Positions 1-8,233 of a stretch of DNA of 64,000 nucleotides are shown piece by piece; the first letter of the stretch is position 1, and each line of letters starts with the position of its first letter. The notes beneath the pieces are model-generated. The model ran no database searches. It was given only the letters and a program-made list of their open reading frames with translations, and was not told where the DNA came from. The DNA is from Pseudomonas sp. KU26590 (GTDB taxonomy: Bacteria > Pseudomonadota > Gammaproteobacteria > Pseudomonadales > Pseudomonadaceae). Location: positions 2,199,501 to 2,263,500 of the forward strand of contig NZ_CP110644.1 in the NCBI RefSeq assembly GCF_026153515.1, written 5' to 3'. The position numbers were made by a program, and so were the translations under genes.

Positions 1-311
1 TTGCCGAAGCGCCGTATCACCCGTACACCGACCTGTTGATTCATTCGGTGCCCGAATTGCGCCAGGGCTGGCTGGAAACCTGCGGCGCCACCAGTGGCGA
101 GCTGCCGCCGATCGGCGAGCGGTCCAACCTGCCGGAACTGTGCACCTTCCTTAACCGTTGCCCGATGCGCATCGACGGACTGTGCAATCGCACCGCGCCG
201 AACCGCCGCACGCTGGACAACGGCAGCGAAATTCTTTGCCACCGCGACGGCGCCGACTTGCTGGCGACCCAGCGCGGCGTTACCACCACAAGCTTTGGAG
301 CGTATGCATGA
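1..311 (+). CDS. Peptide/opine-type ABC transporter ATP-binding protein, C-terminal end (5' truncated)
   Basis: Only the last ~102 codons are inside the window; the frame is open from base 3. The residues read AEAPYHPYTDLLIHSVPEL and then FLNRCPMRIDGLC. This is the C-terminal extension typical of Opp/Dpp-family ATPases (the oligo_HPY region with its RCP...C cysteines), which follows the nucleotide-binding domain. The protein should energise an inner-membrane importer for peptides, opines or similar amino-acid conjugates. Its stop overlaps the next start as ATGA, so it is translationally coupled to the oxidase operon. That suggests the importer supplies the oxidase substrate. The Walker motifs are upstream and unseen, so the family call rests on the tail alone. 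Confidence 0.8.
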   Translation, partial: AEAPYHPYTDLLIHSVPELRQGWLETCGATSGELPPIGERSNLPELCTFLNRCPMRIDGLCNRTAPNRRTLDNGSEILCHRDGADLLATQRGVTTTSFGAYA

Positions 312-616
312 AAGGGCGTTTTGTGAGGTTGGCCGAACAAGGCCGGCCGACGGTCAACCTGACCGTGGATGGCGCGCCGGTCGAAGCGTTGCAGGGCGAC
401 ACGCTAATGGTGGCGTTGCTGACCCAGGGCAGCTCGCTGCGCCAGTCGGAATTCGACAGCGGCCGCCGCGCCGGTTTCTGCCTGATGGGCGCGTGCCAGG
501 ATTGCTGGGTCTGGACCCGCGGTGGTGAACGCCTGCGCGCCTGCTCCAACGAAGTCCGCGACGGGCTCGACATCGTCACCACACAACCGGAGGCGACATG
601 GCCACTGCACAGCTGA
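308..616 (+). CDS. (2Fe-2S)-binding small subunit of an HcnA/opine-oxidase-type flavoenzyme
   Basis: A 102-residue plant-ferredoxin-like protein. The cluster ligands are visible as CLMGACQDC followed twelve residues later by another Cys (C-x4-C-x2-C-x12-C), as in HcnA and the gamma subunits of octopine oxidase and D-hydroxyproline dehydrogenase. In those enzymes this subunit carries electrons between the two FAD subunits, and both partners lie immediately downstream. The ATG at 308 was chosen because it overlaps the previous stop (ATGA) and gives the family's usual length. The end overlaps the start of the next gene by 19 bases, indicating one co-translated complex. Confidence 0.85.
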   Translation: MKGRFVRLAEQGRPTVNLTVDGAPVEALQGDTLMVALLTQGSSLRQSEFDSGRRAGFCLMGACQDCWVWTRGGERLRACSNEVRDGLDIVTTQPEATWPLHS

Positions 617-1989
617 GCACTCATCGCGTCGTCATCGTGGGTGCAGGCCCGGCCGGTGTGCGCTGCGCCGAAACCTTGCTGGCGGCCGGCATCAAACCGA
701 TCGTGGTCGACGAAAACCGCCGCGACGGCGGGCAGATCTACCGCCGCCAGCCTGACGGCTTCACCCGCGATTACAGCACCTTGTATGGCAGCGAAGCCGA
801 CAAGGCCAGGCACCTGCACCAGACCTTCGACCGCATCCATGGCGCCATCGACTACCGCCCCGACACCCTGGTGTGGAACCTCACGCCGGGGCAGTTGTGC
901 TGCGCCAATCAGGGTCGCCACAGCACGCTGGACTACGACGCGCTGATCCTCTGCACCGGGGCCACCGACCGCTTGATGGCCATCGAAGGCTGGCAACTGG
1001 CAGGCACCTACAGCCTGGGCGGGGCCCAGATCGCGTTGAAGAATCAGGCCGTGTCCATTGGCCATCGTGTGGTGTTCATGGGCAGCGGGCCGTTGCTGTA
1101 CCTGGTCGCCAGCCAGTACGTCAAAGCCGGCGCCACGGTGGCTGCGGTCCTCGATACCTCGCCCTTCAGCCTGCGCCTCAAAGCCCTGCCCAAACTGTTG
1201 GCGCGGCCGGGTCTGCTGTGGACCGGGATGAAATTTCTGGCGCAGTTGTACCAGGCCAAAGTGCCCGTGCATTTCGGCGTCAAGCCGTTAGAGGTGTTGG
1301 GTGATGGCGCCAATGGCGTGGCAGGCGTGCGCTTCACCACCGGCAGCGGCAAGGCCGTGACTGTGCAGGCGGATGCTGTGGCGCTGGGTTATCACTTGCG
1401 CCCGGAAACCCAGCTGGGTGATCTGGCCGGTTGCGCCATGGCCTTCGATGACGCCTCCAGCCAATGGTGGCTGGCGACGGACGAGGCCGGTCGTACCTCG
1501 GTGAACGGCGTGTATGCCGCCGGTGACGGGGCGAAGATTCGCGGCGCCGATGCCGCCGAGTACGCCGGGCGCCGAGTGGCCCTGGCACTGCTGGAAGACC
1601 TCAAACAGCCGTTCAATGCCGGGCTGCGCGATGAACAACAACAGACGCTGGCGGTGATGGACCAGTTTCGTCTGGGCCTGGCCGAAGCGTTTCCCTGGCC
1701 TGCCGAACAGGCCAAGGCCTTGCCCGACAGCGCCATCGTGTGCCGCTGCGAGATGATCACGGCCGGCGAATTGCGCCGCACGGTCAACGAGAAGGGCGCC
1801 TGTGAGGTCAACCGCGCCAAGGCCTTCAGCCGTGTCGGCATGGGGCGCTGTCAGGGGCGTTATTGCTCCCAGGCGGGTGCCGAAGTGATCGCGGCCGAGG
1901 CCGGCGTGCAGGTGCAGGAAGTCGGTCGCCAGCGCGGGCAAGCGCCGGTCAAACCGTTGTCGATGCTCATCGAGGAGGTGTCGCCATGA
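598..1989 (+). CDS. FAD/NAD(P)-binding oxidoreductase subunit (HcnB / opine oxidase subunit A type)
   Basis: 463 residues. An N-terminal Rossmann motif (VIVGAGPAGVRCAE, residues ~12-25) binds FAD. A second nucleotide-binding region (VVFMGSGPLLYLVA) lies mid-protein. The C-terminus carries a BFD-like [2Fe-2S] module with cysteines at about 382, 384, 418 and 423 (CRC...CQGRYC). This is the domain order of HcnB, OoxA and the alpha subunit of D-hydroxyproline dehydrogenase. The subunit should pass electrons from the substrate-oxidising FAD subunit towards the respiratory chain. It sits between the ferredoxin-like and DAAO-like subunits, with overlaps at both ends. The substrate cannot be read from the sequence; cyanide synthesis is unlikely given the ArgE/GabD neighbours. 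Confidence 0.85.
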   Translation: MATAQLSTHRVVIVGAGPAGVRCAETLLAAGIKPIVVDENRRDGGQIYRRQPDGFTRDYSTLYGSEADKARHLHQTFDRIHGAIDYRPDTLVWNLTPGQLCCANQGRHSTLDYDALILCTGATDRLMAIEGWQLAGTYSLGGAQIALKNQAVSIGHRVVFMGSGPLLYLVASQYVKAGATVAAVLDTSPFSLRLKALPKLLARPGLLWTGMKFLAQLYQAKVPVHFGVKPLEVLGDGANGVAGVRFTTGSGKAVTVQADAVALGYHLRPETQLGDLAGCAMAFDDASSQWWLATDEAGRTSVNGVYAAGDGAKIRGADAAEYAGRRVALALLEDLKQPFNAGLRDEQQQTLAVMDQFRLGLAEAFPWPAEQAKALPDSAIVCRCEMITAGELRRTVNEKGACEVNRAKAFSRVGMGRCQGRYCSQAGAEVIAAEAGVQVQEVGRQRGQAPVKPLSMLIEEVSP

Positions 1990-3140
1990 GCGTGCAAAAA
2001 GCAGATGTGGTGATTGTCGGTGGCGGTTTGATGGGCTCAGCGACGGCGTTTTTTCTGCGTCGGCGCGGGCAGTCGGTGATCCTCCTGGAACGCGACCAGA
2101 TCGGCCAGTACGCCAGCGGCGTCAACTTCGGCAACGTGCGCCGACAAGGGCGTTTTCTCGGGCAACTGGCCCTGGCCAATCGCTCGTGGGCGCTGTGGAA
2201 ACGCCTGCCGGAGCTGATCGACGACGACCTCGAATTCATCCCCAGCGGGCACATGCGTGTGTGTTATCGCGAGGACGAAATCGCCGAGCTGGAGGCCTAC
2301 GCCGCCGCGCCGGAAGCCGAGCAACTGGACCTGAAAGTGTATCGAGGCGCCGAGCTGCATCAGCGTTTTGGCTTCCTCGGCGCTGACGTCAAAGGCGGCT
2401 CTTACGCCCCCCATGACGGCCACGCCAACCCACGCCTCGCCGCGCCGGCCTTTGCCCGCGCCGCACGCCGCCTGGGCGCGCAGATCGAAGAGCGCACGGA
2501 AGTGGCCGAGGTCGAAAAAGTGGGCGGTGACTTTCACGTCACCACCACCGACGGCCGTCAGTTCCACGCCGCGCAGCTGTTGATCACCGCCGGCGCTTGG
2601 GGCCAGAAACTTTCGGCGCAGTTTGGCGAACCGGTGCCGCTGGACACCCACGGCCCGCAGATGGCGGTCACCGAGCCGGTGCCCTACGCCTTGCCGACGG
2701 TAATCGGCGTGTACACCAAGATCGCCGAAGAGGTGATTTATTTCCGTCAGATCCCCCGGGGCAATATCATCATCGGCGGCGGCTTTCGCAGCAAACCCGA
2801 CATGCTTAACCGCCGTGCCGCTGTCGAGCCGCGCAGCATCCTCAATCAGGCCGAACAGATGCGCCGCCTGCTGCCGGGCGTGGGCAATCTGAACATCATC
2901 CGCGTGTGGAGCGGCATCGAAGGGTACCTGCCGGATTCGCTGCCGGTGATGGGGCCCAGCGGCACTGTCGACGGCTTGTTCTACGCCTTTGGCTTCTGCG
3001 GCCACGGCTTCCAGCTCGGCCCTGGCGTCGGTGATGTGATGGCCGAACTGCTCGATACCGGTCGCACCACGACCCCGATCGAGGCATTCTCCATCACACG
3101 TTTTGCCCTTCCTGCCGAGCAACGGAGCCACGCCTCATGA
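1986..3140 (+). CDS. FAD-dependent amine/D-amino-acid oxidase subunit (HcnC / OoxB type)
   Basis: 384 residues, DAAO-like family. The FAD-binding beta-alpha-beta motif (VVIVGGGLMGSATAFFLRRR) is at the N-terminus and the closing flavin motif (FYAFGFCGHGFQLGPGVG) near the C-terminus. This is the substrate-oxidising subunit: it would remove two electrons from a C-N bond of an amino acid or opine and hand them to the Fe-S and second FAD subunits. ATG 1986 overlaps the previous stop as ATGA, so an upstream in-frame extension to 1863 was rejected. The stop in turn overlaps the ArgE-like start. Oxidative cleavage would give an amino acid plus a keto acid or aldehyde, matching the downstream dehydrogenases. 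Confidence 0.85.
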   Translation: MSVQKADVVIVGGGLMGSATAFFLRRRGQSVILLERDQIGQYASGVNFGNVRRQGRFLGQLALANRSWALWKRLPELIDDDLEFIPSGHMRVCYREDEIAELEAYAAAPEAEQLDLKVYRGAELHQRFGFLGADVKGGSYAPHDGHANPRLAAPAFARAARRLGAQIEERTEVAEVEKVGGDFHVTTTDGRQFHAAQLLITAGAWGQKLSAQFGEPVPLDTHGPQMAVTEPVPYALPTVIGVYTKIAEEVIYFRQIPRGNIIIGGGFRSKPDMLNRRAAVEPRSILNQAEQMRRLLPGVGNLNIIRVWSGIEGYLPDSLPVMGPSGTVDGLFYAFGFCGHGFQLGPGVGDVMAELLDTGRTTTPIEAFSITRFALPAEQRSHAS

Positions 3141-4306
3141 AACCCCGGGTTCTCGATATTCTGAAACGGCTGATGGCCTTCGAAACCGTGTCGTCGGAGT
3201 CCAACATGGCCCTGATCGACTACGTCCGCGACCTGCTGGTGACCAAAGGCATCGAGTCGCTGATCGTCAAAGACGAGAGTGGCAAGAAGGCCAACCTGTT
3301 CGCCAGCACCGGCCCGAAAGACCAGCCCGGCGTGTTGCTCTCCGGGCACACCGACGTGGTCCCAGCGGCGGGGCAGGCGTGGACCTTTCCGGCGTTCGCC
3401 GCCACGGTGCAGGATGGCCGCGTTTATGGCCGTGGCAGCTGCGACATGAAGGGCTTCATCGCCCTGGCCATCGACGCCATGCTCGACGCGGCAGAGCACT
3501 CACTTACACGCCCACTCAACCGCCCGCTGCAACTGGCTTTGTCCCATGACGAGGAAATCGGTTGCGTCGGCGTGCGGCGCTTGCTTGACGTGCTGCACCT
3601 GGCACCAGTGCGGCCGTTTCTCTGCGTGATCGGCGAGCCGACCAACATGCAATTCGTGCTGGGCCACAAGGGCAAAGGCTCCTATCGCACCTACTGCCGG
3701 GGCCAGGAGGCGCATTCGTCCCTGGCGCCGCGCTCGGTCAACGCCATTCACGTGGCCTGCGACTTCATCGCCTCCCTGCGTGAAAGCCAGCAGCACCTGC
3801 AACACCACGGTGCCCAGGACACCGACTACGACGTGCCCTACAGCACCGTGCATGTCGGGCAGATCAGCGGCGGCAAGGCGCTGAACATCGTGCCGAACCT
3901 GTGCACCCTGGATTTCGAGGTGCGCAACCTGCCCGCCGACAACCTGGAACAGTTCATCGAGCAGATGCGCGAGCGCGCCGAAGTGATCGTGCGCGAGGCG
4001 CAGAAGCTCTCCAGCGTCGCTGCCATCGAGATCGAAACCATCAACGTCTACCCCGGCCTCGACACCCACCCGACGGTCGAAGCGGTGAGCTTCCTCAAGC
4101 AATTCGCTGCGCCGGACACCGGCATGACCAAGGTCTCCTTCGGCACCGAAGGCGGTCTGTTCAAGCAGCGCCTCGACGTGCCGGTGGTGGTGTGCGGCCC
4201 GGGTTCCATCGAACAGGCGCACAAGCCGGACGAGTTTATCGAGGTCAGCCAGATGGACGCCGGCGAGCGCTTTTTGCAAGGGCTGCTGGGCTCGTTGAAG
4301 GCGTAG
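3137..4306 (+). CDS. argE: Acetylornithine deacetylase-like M20 metallopeptidase
   Basis: 389 residues, M20/ArgE family. Zinc-site motifs are seen in order: SGHTDVV, GRGSCDMKG, the HDEEIGCVG catalytic glutamate segment, GEPTN, and a late FGTEGGLF segment. ArgE enzymes hydrolyse N-acyl amino acids. Here the gene is the fourth member of an oxidase operon (ATGA overlap with the previous gene) rather than part of arginine biosynthesis, so it more likely releases a free amino acid from an N-acyl or N-carboxyalkyl intermediate in catabolism. The length is normal and the frame intact. The symbol reflects family only; in vivo substrate specificity is inferred to differ. Confidence 0.8.
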   Translation: MKPRVLDILKRLMAFETVSSESNMALIDYVRDLLVTKGIESLIVKDESGKKANLFASTGPKDQPGVLLSGHTDVVPAAGQAWTFPAFAATVQDGRVYGRGSCDMKGFIALAIDAMLDAAEHSLTRPLNRPLQLALSHDEEIGCVGVRRLLDVLHLAPVRPFLCVIGEPTNMQFVLGHKGKGSYRTYCRGQEAHSSLAPRSVNAIHVACDFIASLRESQQHLQHHGAQDTDYDVPYSTVHVGQISGGKALNIVPNLCTLDFEVRNLPADNLEQFIEQMRERAEVIVREAQKLSSVAAIEIETINVYPGLDTHPTVEAVSFLKQFAAPDTGMTKVSFGTEGGLFKQRLDVPVVVCGPGSIEQAHKPDEFIEVSQMDAGERFLQGLLGSLKA

Positions 4307-4423
4307 CAGAGCCTGCCGTCCTGACGTGAATTTCAGCACGGCGCACTGGTTTGAAGGCGCTTTCGGCATCCTCGTCCGAGCCGGATCCCTAGACTGGAAT
4401 CTGTCTCGGATCAGGACTCGACC

Positions 4424-5884
4424 ATGCTCAAGAATCGCTTGCAAGACCCCGGCCTGCTGGCTGAACGCGCCTACGTGAACGGCCAGTGGATCGCTGCTGA
4501 CAGCGGCGCCACCCTGGACGTCCGCGACCCCGCCACCGGCGATCTGCTTGCCCAGGTTCCGGCCATGGACGCGGTCGACACCCGCCGCGCCATCGAAGCC
4601 GCCGAACGCGCCTGGCCTGAGTGGCGCGCGCGCCCGGCGGCAGAACGTGCGGCGCTGCTGGAGCGCTGGTTCCAGGCGATGATCGACCACCTCGACGACC
4701 TGGCGCTGATCATGACCTGCGAGCAGGGCAAGCCACTCAACGAGGCCAAGGGCGAAATCCGCTACGGCGCCGGCTTCGTCAAATGGTTCGCCGAAGAGGC
4801 GCGCCGGGTCTACGGCGAAACCATGCCGGCCCCCAGCGGCGACCGCCGCCTGCTGACCCTCAAGCAACCCGTCGGCGTCTGCGCCGCGATCACCCCGTGG
4901 AACTTCCCCAACGCGATGATCACCCGCAAGTGCGCGCCGGCCCTGGCCGCCGGCTGCCCGATCATCGTCAAACCGTCGGACCTCACGCCGCTGTCGGCCC
5001 TCGCCCTGGCGGTGCTGGCCGAGCGTGTCGGCATTCCGGCCGGGGTGTTCAACGTCCTCACCGGGCTGCCCGCCGGCATTGGCGAAGAACTCACCGGCAA
5101 CCCGGCGGTGCGCAAGATTTCCTTCACCGGCTCCACTGCCGTCGGCCGCCTGCTGATGCGCCAGAGCGCCGAACACATCAAGCGCCTGAGCCTGGAACTG
5201 GGCGGCAACGCGCCGTTCGTGGTGTTCGACGACGCCGACCTGGAACAGGCCGTGGCCGGAGTGATGATCAGCAAGTTTCGCAACGCCGGGCAAACCTGCG
5301 TGTGCGCCAACCGCATTCTGGTGCAGGCGGGCATCTACGACCGTTTCGCCGCGCGATTGGTGGAGGAGGTGGCTAAGCTCAAGGTCGGCAACGGCCTGGA
5401 AGAGGGCGTGACCATCGGCCCGCTGATCAACCCGGCGGCGGTCGCCAAGGTGGCCCGGCACATCGACGATGCCTTGAGTCAGGGCGCCAGACTGCTCTGC
5501 GGCGGGATTCCCACAGGCGACAGCCAGTTCGTGCAACCCACCGTGCTGGCTGACGCCCACGCCGGCATGCTACTGGCCAACGAAGAAACCTTCGGCCCGG
5601 TGGCGCCGTTGATGCGCTTTACTGATGAAGCCGAAGCGCTGGCCCTGGCCAACGCCACTCCGTTCGGTTTGGGCGCCTACTTTTTCACCCAGGACCTGAA
5701 GCGCTCGTGGCGTTTCGGCGAGGCGCTGGAGTTCGGCATGGTCGGCCTCAACACCGGGATCATCTCGATGGAAGTCGCGCCGTTCGGCGGCATCAAACAA
5801 TCGGGCCTCGGCCGCGAGGGCAGCAAGTACGGCCTGGACGAGTACCTTGAAGTCAAAGCCTTCCACATCGGCGGCTTGAACTGA
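4424..5884 (+). CDS. gabD: NAD(P)-dependent succinate-semialdehyde dehydrogenase family protein
   Basis: 486 residues, complete ALDH fold. Seen: the cofactor-site ITPWNFPNAMITRK, the FTGSTAVGR glycine motif, the catalytic general base in LELGGNAPF, and the catalytic cysteine (residue ~292) in NAGQTCVCANR. The NxxGQTCVCANR form is typical of GabD. It oxidises a C4-like semialdehyde to the acid, feeding the TCA cycle. It lies 117 bases after the ArgE-like gene, far enough for its own promoter, although no convincing box was seen. In context it would oxidise the aldehyde produced by the amine oxidase or downstream steps. Confidence 0.88.
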   Translation: MLKNRLQDPGLLAERAYVNGQWIAADSGATLDVRDPATGDLLAQVPAMDAVDTRRAIEAAERAWPEWRARPAAERAALLERWFQAMIDHLDDLALIMTCEQGKPLNEAKGEIRYGAGFVKWFAEEARRVYGETMPAPSGDRRLLTLKQPVGVCAAITPWNFPNAMITRKCAPALAAGCPIIVKPSDLTPLSALALAVLAERVGIPAGVFNVLTGLPAGIGEELTGNPAVRKISFTGSTAVGRLLMRQSAEHIKRLSLELGGNAPFVVFDDADLEQAVAGVMISKFRNAGQTCVCANRILVQAGIYDRFAARLVEEVAKLKVGNGLEEGVTIGPLINPAAVAKVARHIDDALSQGARLLCGGIPTGDSQFVQPTVLADAHAGMLLANEETFGPVAPLMRFTDEAEALALANATPFGLGAYFFTQDLKRSWRFGEALEFGMVGLNTGIISMEVAPFGGIKQSGLGREGSKYGLDEYLEVKAFHIGGLN

Positions 5885-5904
5885 TTCATCCCGAGGGGCG
5901 CACC

Positions 5905-6987
5905 ATGAGCAAGGCATTCAGAATCGCCGCGATTGCGGGCGACGGCATCGGCAAGGAAGTCCTGCCCGAAGGGCTGCGGGTACTGGAACAAGCGGCGAAA
6001 AAGTGGGAACTCAACCTGAGCATCGACCTGCTCGACTGGGCCCACTGCGACTACTACCTCGCCCACGGCAAGATGATGCCCGACGACTGGTTCGAGCAGC
6101 TCAAGGGCTATGACGCGATCTACTTCGGCGCCGTGGGCTGGCCCGACAAGGTGCCGGACCACATTTCCCTGTGGGGCTCGTTGCTCAAGTTTCGCCGGGA
6201 CTTCGACCAGTACGTGAACATCCGTCCGGTACGCCTGTTCCCCGGCGTGCCCTGTCCGCTGGCGGGACGCAAGCCGGGGGACATCGACTTCGTGGTGATC
6301 CGGGAAAACACCGAGGGCGAATATTCCTCGGTGGGCGGCAAGATGTTCGAAGGCACCGAACACGAATTCGTGCTGCAGGAATCGGTGTTCACCCGCCGTG
6401 GCGTTGACCGCATCCTCAAATTCGCCTTCGAACTGGCCCAGACCCGCCCGCGCAAACGCCTGACAGCCGCGACCAAATCCAACGGCATCTCCATCAGCAT
6501 GCCGTACTGGGACGAGCGCACGGCATTGATGGCGGCGAACTACCCCGAGGTGACGTGGGACAAGCAGCACATCGACATTCTGTGTGCACGCTTCGTGCTG
6601 CAGCCGGACCGGTTTGACGTGGTCGTGGCGTCGAACCTGTTCGGCGACATCCTCTCGGACCTCGGCCCGGCGTGCGCCGGCACCATCGGCATCGCCCCGT
6701 CGGCCAACCTCGACCCGGAACGGCGGTTTCCGTCGTTGTTCGAACCGGTGCACGGCTCGGCGCCGGATATCTATGGGCAGAACATCGCCAACCCCATCGC
6801 GATGATCTGGTCCGGCGCACTGATGCTCGACTTCCTCGGCAACGGCGACGAACGCTACCGCGCGGCCCATGACGGGATATTGCAGGCGATTGAGGAAGTG
6901 ATTGCCCAAGGCCCGATCACCCCGGACCTGGGCGGGCAGGGCTCGACGCAAGACGTGGGGGCGGCGATTGCCGGAAGGTTGGTTTAA
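5905..6987 (+). CDS. Tartrate dehydrogenase / D-malate-type beta-hydroxyacid oxidative decarboxylase
   Basis: 360 residues of the isocitrate/isopropylmalate dehydrogenase superfamily. Signature pieces: IAGDGIGKEV at the N-terminus, VIRENTEGEYSSVGG, the TKSNGI lysine loop, NLFGDILSDLGPACAGTIG and the NAD-binding HGSAPDIYGQNIANP. The AVGWPDKVPDHISLWG segment is characteristic of tartrate dehydrogenase/decarboxylase rather than LeuB. It would oxidise tartrate or D-malate to oxaloacetate, pyruvate or glycerate with NAD+. It starts 20 bases after gabD, preceded by GAGGGGC, and is the last gene of the catabolic run. REP repeats begin right after its stop. Confidence 0.85.
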   Translation: MSKAFRIAAIAGDGIGKEVLPEGLRVLEQAAKKWELNLSIDLLDWAHCDYYLAHGKMMPDDWFEQLKGYDAIYFGAVGWPDKVPDHISLWGSLLKFRRDFDQYVNIRPVRLFPGVPCPLAGRKPGDIDFVVIRENTEGEYSSVGGKMFEGTEHEFVLQESVFTRRGVDRILKFAFELAQTRPRKRLTAATKSNGISISMPYWDERTALMAANYPEVTWDKQHIDILCARFVLQPDRFDVVVASNLFGDILSDLGPACAGTIGIAPSANLDPERRFPSLFEPVHGSAPDIYGQNIANPIAMIWSGALMLDFLGNGDERYRAAHDGILQAIEEVIAQGPITPDLGGQGSTQDVGAAIAGRLV

Positions 6988-7111
6988 CGGAGGGCCGTCA
7001 GGCTACGCGTTCCAATAGTTGGACCGGCTTCAGCCGGGAAGAGGCCGGTGTGTGCAATATCAATTTTTCGGTATGGCCGCTGAAGCCTTCCCGGCTAAAG
7101 CCGGTCCCACA

Positions 7112-7162
7112 GGGACGCTGAGCGTCCGGGGCTGCGTTACCACGCGGAGCGTGGGAACGATC
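7112..7162 (+). repeat. Double-hairpin intergenic repeat, copy 1
   Basis: Two short palindromes in a fixed order: GGACGCTGAGCGTCC, then CCACGCGGAGCGTGG followed by GAACGATC. The same ~50-bp unit recurs at 7408 and 10053, with a half copy at 10509. It is a second repeat family interleaved with the REPs. Confidence 0.75.
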
Positions 7163-7407
7163 TGCATGTGTCTGGCTCACCGATTACAGGTTTTGATCTC
7201 AGTGGGACCGGCTTTAGCCGGGAAGGCGTCGGTTGCTACACCGAGAAATTGATAGCGATTGCGCGAGCCTCTTCCCGGCTAAAGCCGGTCCCACTAAATG
7301 CAAGCGTTGTGTCAGTAGGACCGGCTTTAGCCGGGAAGGCGTCAGTTGCCCAACTGAAAATTGATAGCGATTGCGCGGGCCTCTTCCCGGCTGAAGCCGG
7401 TCCTACA

Positions 7408-7459
7408 GGGACGCGTAGCGTCCGGGGCTGCATTACCACGCAGAGCGTGGGAACGATCT
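7408..7459 (+). repeat. Double-hairpin intergenic repeat, copy 2
   Basis: Same architecture as the unit at 7112: a GGACGCGTAGCGTCC palindrome, a short spacer, then CCACGCAGAGCGTGG and GAACGATC. The flank TCTGCGTGTGTCTGGCTCA is also shared with copy 1, so a larger block, including the REP and the TTTTGATCTCAGTGGGACC segment, was duplicated. Confidence 0.75.
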
Positions 7460-7546
7460 GCGTGTGTCTGGCTCAACGATTACAGGTTTTGATCTCAGTG
7501 GGACCGGCTTTAGCCGGGAAGACGTCGGATGCCACACCGACGGACC

Positions 7547-7593
7547 GGGGACAGATTAATTTATGGACAAGCGCTGTAAATAAATCCGTCCCC
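7547..7593. repeat. Imperfect inverted repeat with GGGGACAG...CCGTCCCC ends
   Basis: GGGGACAGATTAATTTA on the left mirrors TAAATAAATCCGTCCCC on the right around a GGACAAGCGCTG centre. The GGGGAC/GTCCCC ends resemble the core of the short palindromes that punctuate the CDI module array (35990-40733). Elements of this look often accompany REP-associated transposase genes in gammaproteobacteria, but no transposase is next to this one. Confidence 0.55.
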
Positions 7594-7659
7594 TTTAAAC
7601 GAAAGCCCTGTATCAGCATGAATGTCATATGGGATGACGCCTCGAATCATTAGCGTTGT

Positions 7660-7901
7660 CTATCTGCGCAGTCCGATACAGTACACAAGCTCGTTGTTCA
7701 AAGGGTCGCCTAGCAATTCCAACACTGCTGCAGCCTGAATCTCTGTCAGCGCATATTCACCTTCAGGCACATCAGTAAGTGACGCCCAACCCATCGCTGC
7801 GAGTACAGGAATCTGAGCATCCTGGGTGACGGTCTTTTGTACTTTACGGAGTCATCAGGATTCGGCTCGGGAAAGAAGCCGCTGATGGATAGGTATGGCA
7901 T
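7660..7901 (-). pseudogene. Immunity-like gene 4 (pyocin S6-type array), single-base frameshift
   Basis: The first 21 residues (MPYLSISGFFPEPNPDDSVKY) match the gene at 8221-8466. The frame then shifts at a run of four T on the + strand (7835-7838). In the other frame homology resumes as VLAAMGWASLTDVPEGEY and ends YCIGLRR before a TAG at 7660-7662. Restoring one base gives exactly the same spacing between Y and the VLA.MGW motif as in the intact paralogue. The intact product would be ~80 residues. The lesion is in a homopolymer, so a sequencing error cannot be excluded. It is the most distal gene of the array. Confidence 0.75.
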
Positions 7902-7957
7902 TGGTTGGGCTCCTGTGCAGTATTCGCACTGCAAATAAATCATTCCGTTGCAAGCGT

Positions 7958-8233
7958 TCAAGACCTTTCCGTTCGAGCTTCAAGTCCTATGAACAGCTGT
8001 AAATCAATAGGCAGTGGCCGTCCCACCAGTGTCGACATTTGCATGATCTGATCAGTAGAGAGCAGCCATTGGCCTGCTGCCATTTCATTGATGCTCTGAA
8101 GGCCAAGTATCGGGAGGATTTCCTGTATATGAGATTCGTCGAGATCAAGCTCGAACTTAAGTGAGTCATCTTCACTACTGTCTGCCAAAAATCCGCTAAT
8201 GCATGGGTAAACGCGCCCTGTCACGATCTGCAT
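7958..8233 (-). CDS. Immunity-like gene 3 (pyocin S6/colicin E3-type immunity paralogue)
   Basis: 91 residues from ATG 8233. The core YPCISGFLADSSEDDSLKF...LVGRPLPIDLQLFIGLEA closely parallels gene 1 of the array (IFGFLLDSTEDDSLKF...LTGRQLPTDLKLLIGVVA). The acidic DSSEDDSLKF segment fits a protein that must mask a basic rRNase domain. The start overlaps the end of gene 2 by 13 bases, indicating translational coupling. A slightly shorter product from an internal GTG is possible. It is probably a duplicate of gene 1 that could protect against a variant toxin. Confidence 0.7.
   Translation of the reverse strand: MQIVTGRVYPCISGFLADSSEDDSLKFELDLDESHIQEILPILGLQSINEMAAGQWLLSTDQIMQMSTLVGRPLPIDLQLFIGLEARTERS

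Larger units (their letters stand above)
7018..7524. repeat. REP/BIME cluster A (seven REP units, alternating orientation)
   Basis: Seven copies of a ~25-bp REP of the type GGGACCGGCTTTAGCCGGGAAG occur in alternating orientation, at about 7020, 7086, 7202, 7269, 7315, 7382 and 7498. This is a classical bacterial interspersed mosaic element after the tartrate dehydrogenase gene. Such repeats are typical of intergenic DNA in Pseudomonas and often protect 3' mRNA ends. No gene is evident between 6988 and 7546. Confidence 0.9.

Noticed and set aside
598..3140. Hydrogen cyanide synthase (hcnBC)
   Set aside because: Subunit architecture matches, but the coupling to ArgE-like, GabD-like and tartrate-dehydrogenase-like genes and to an importer fits amino-acid/opine oxidation better than HCN production.
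3500..5560. 686-codon minus-strand frame across the argE-like and gabD genes
   Set aside because: Shadow of two well-supported plus-strand genes; it spans an intergenic gap and has no family signature.
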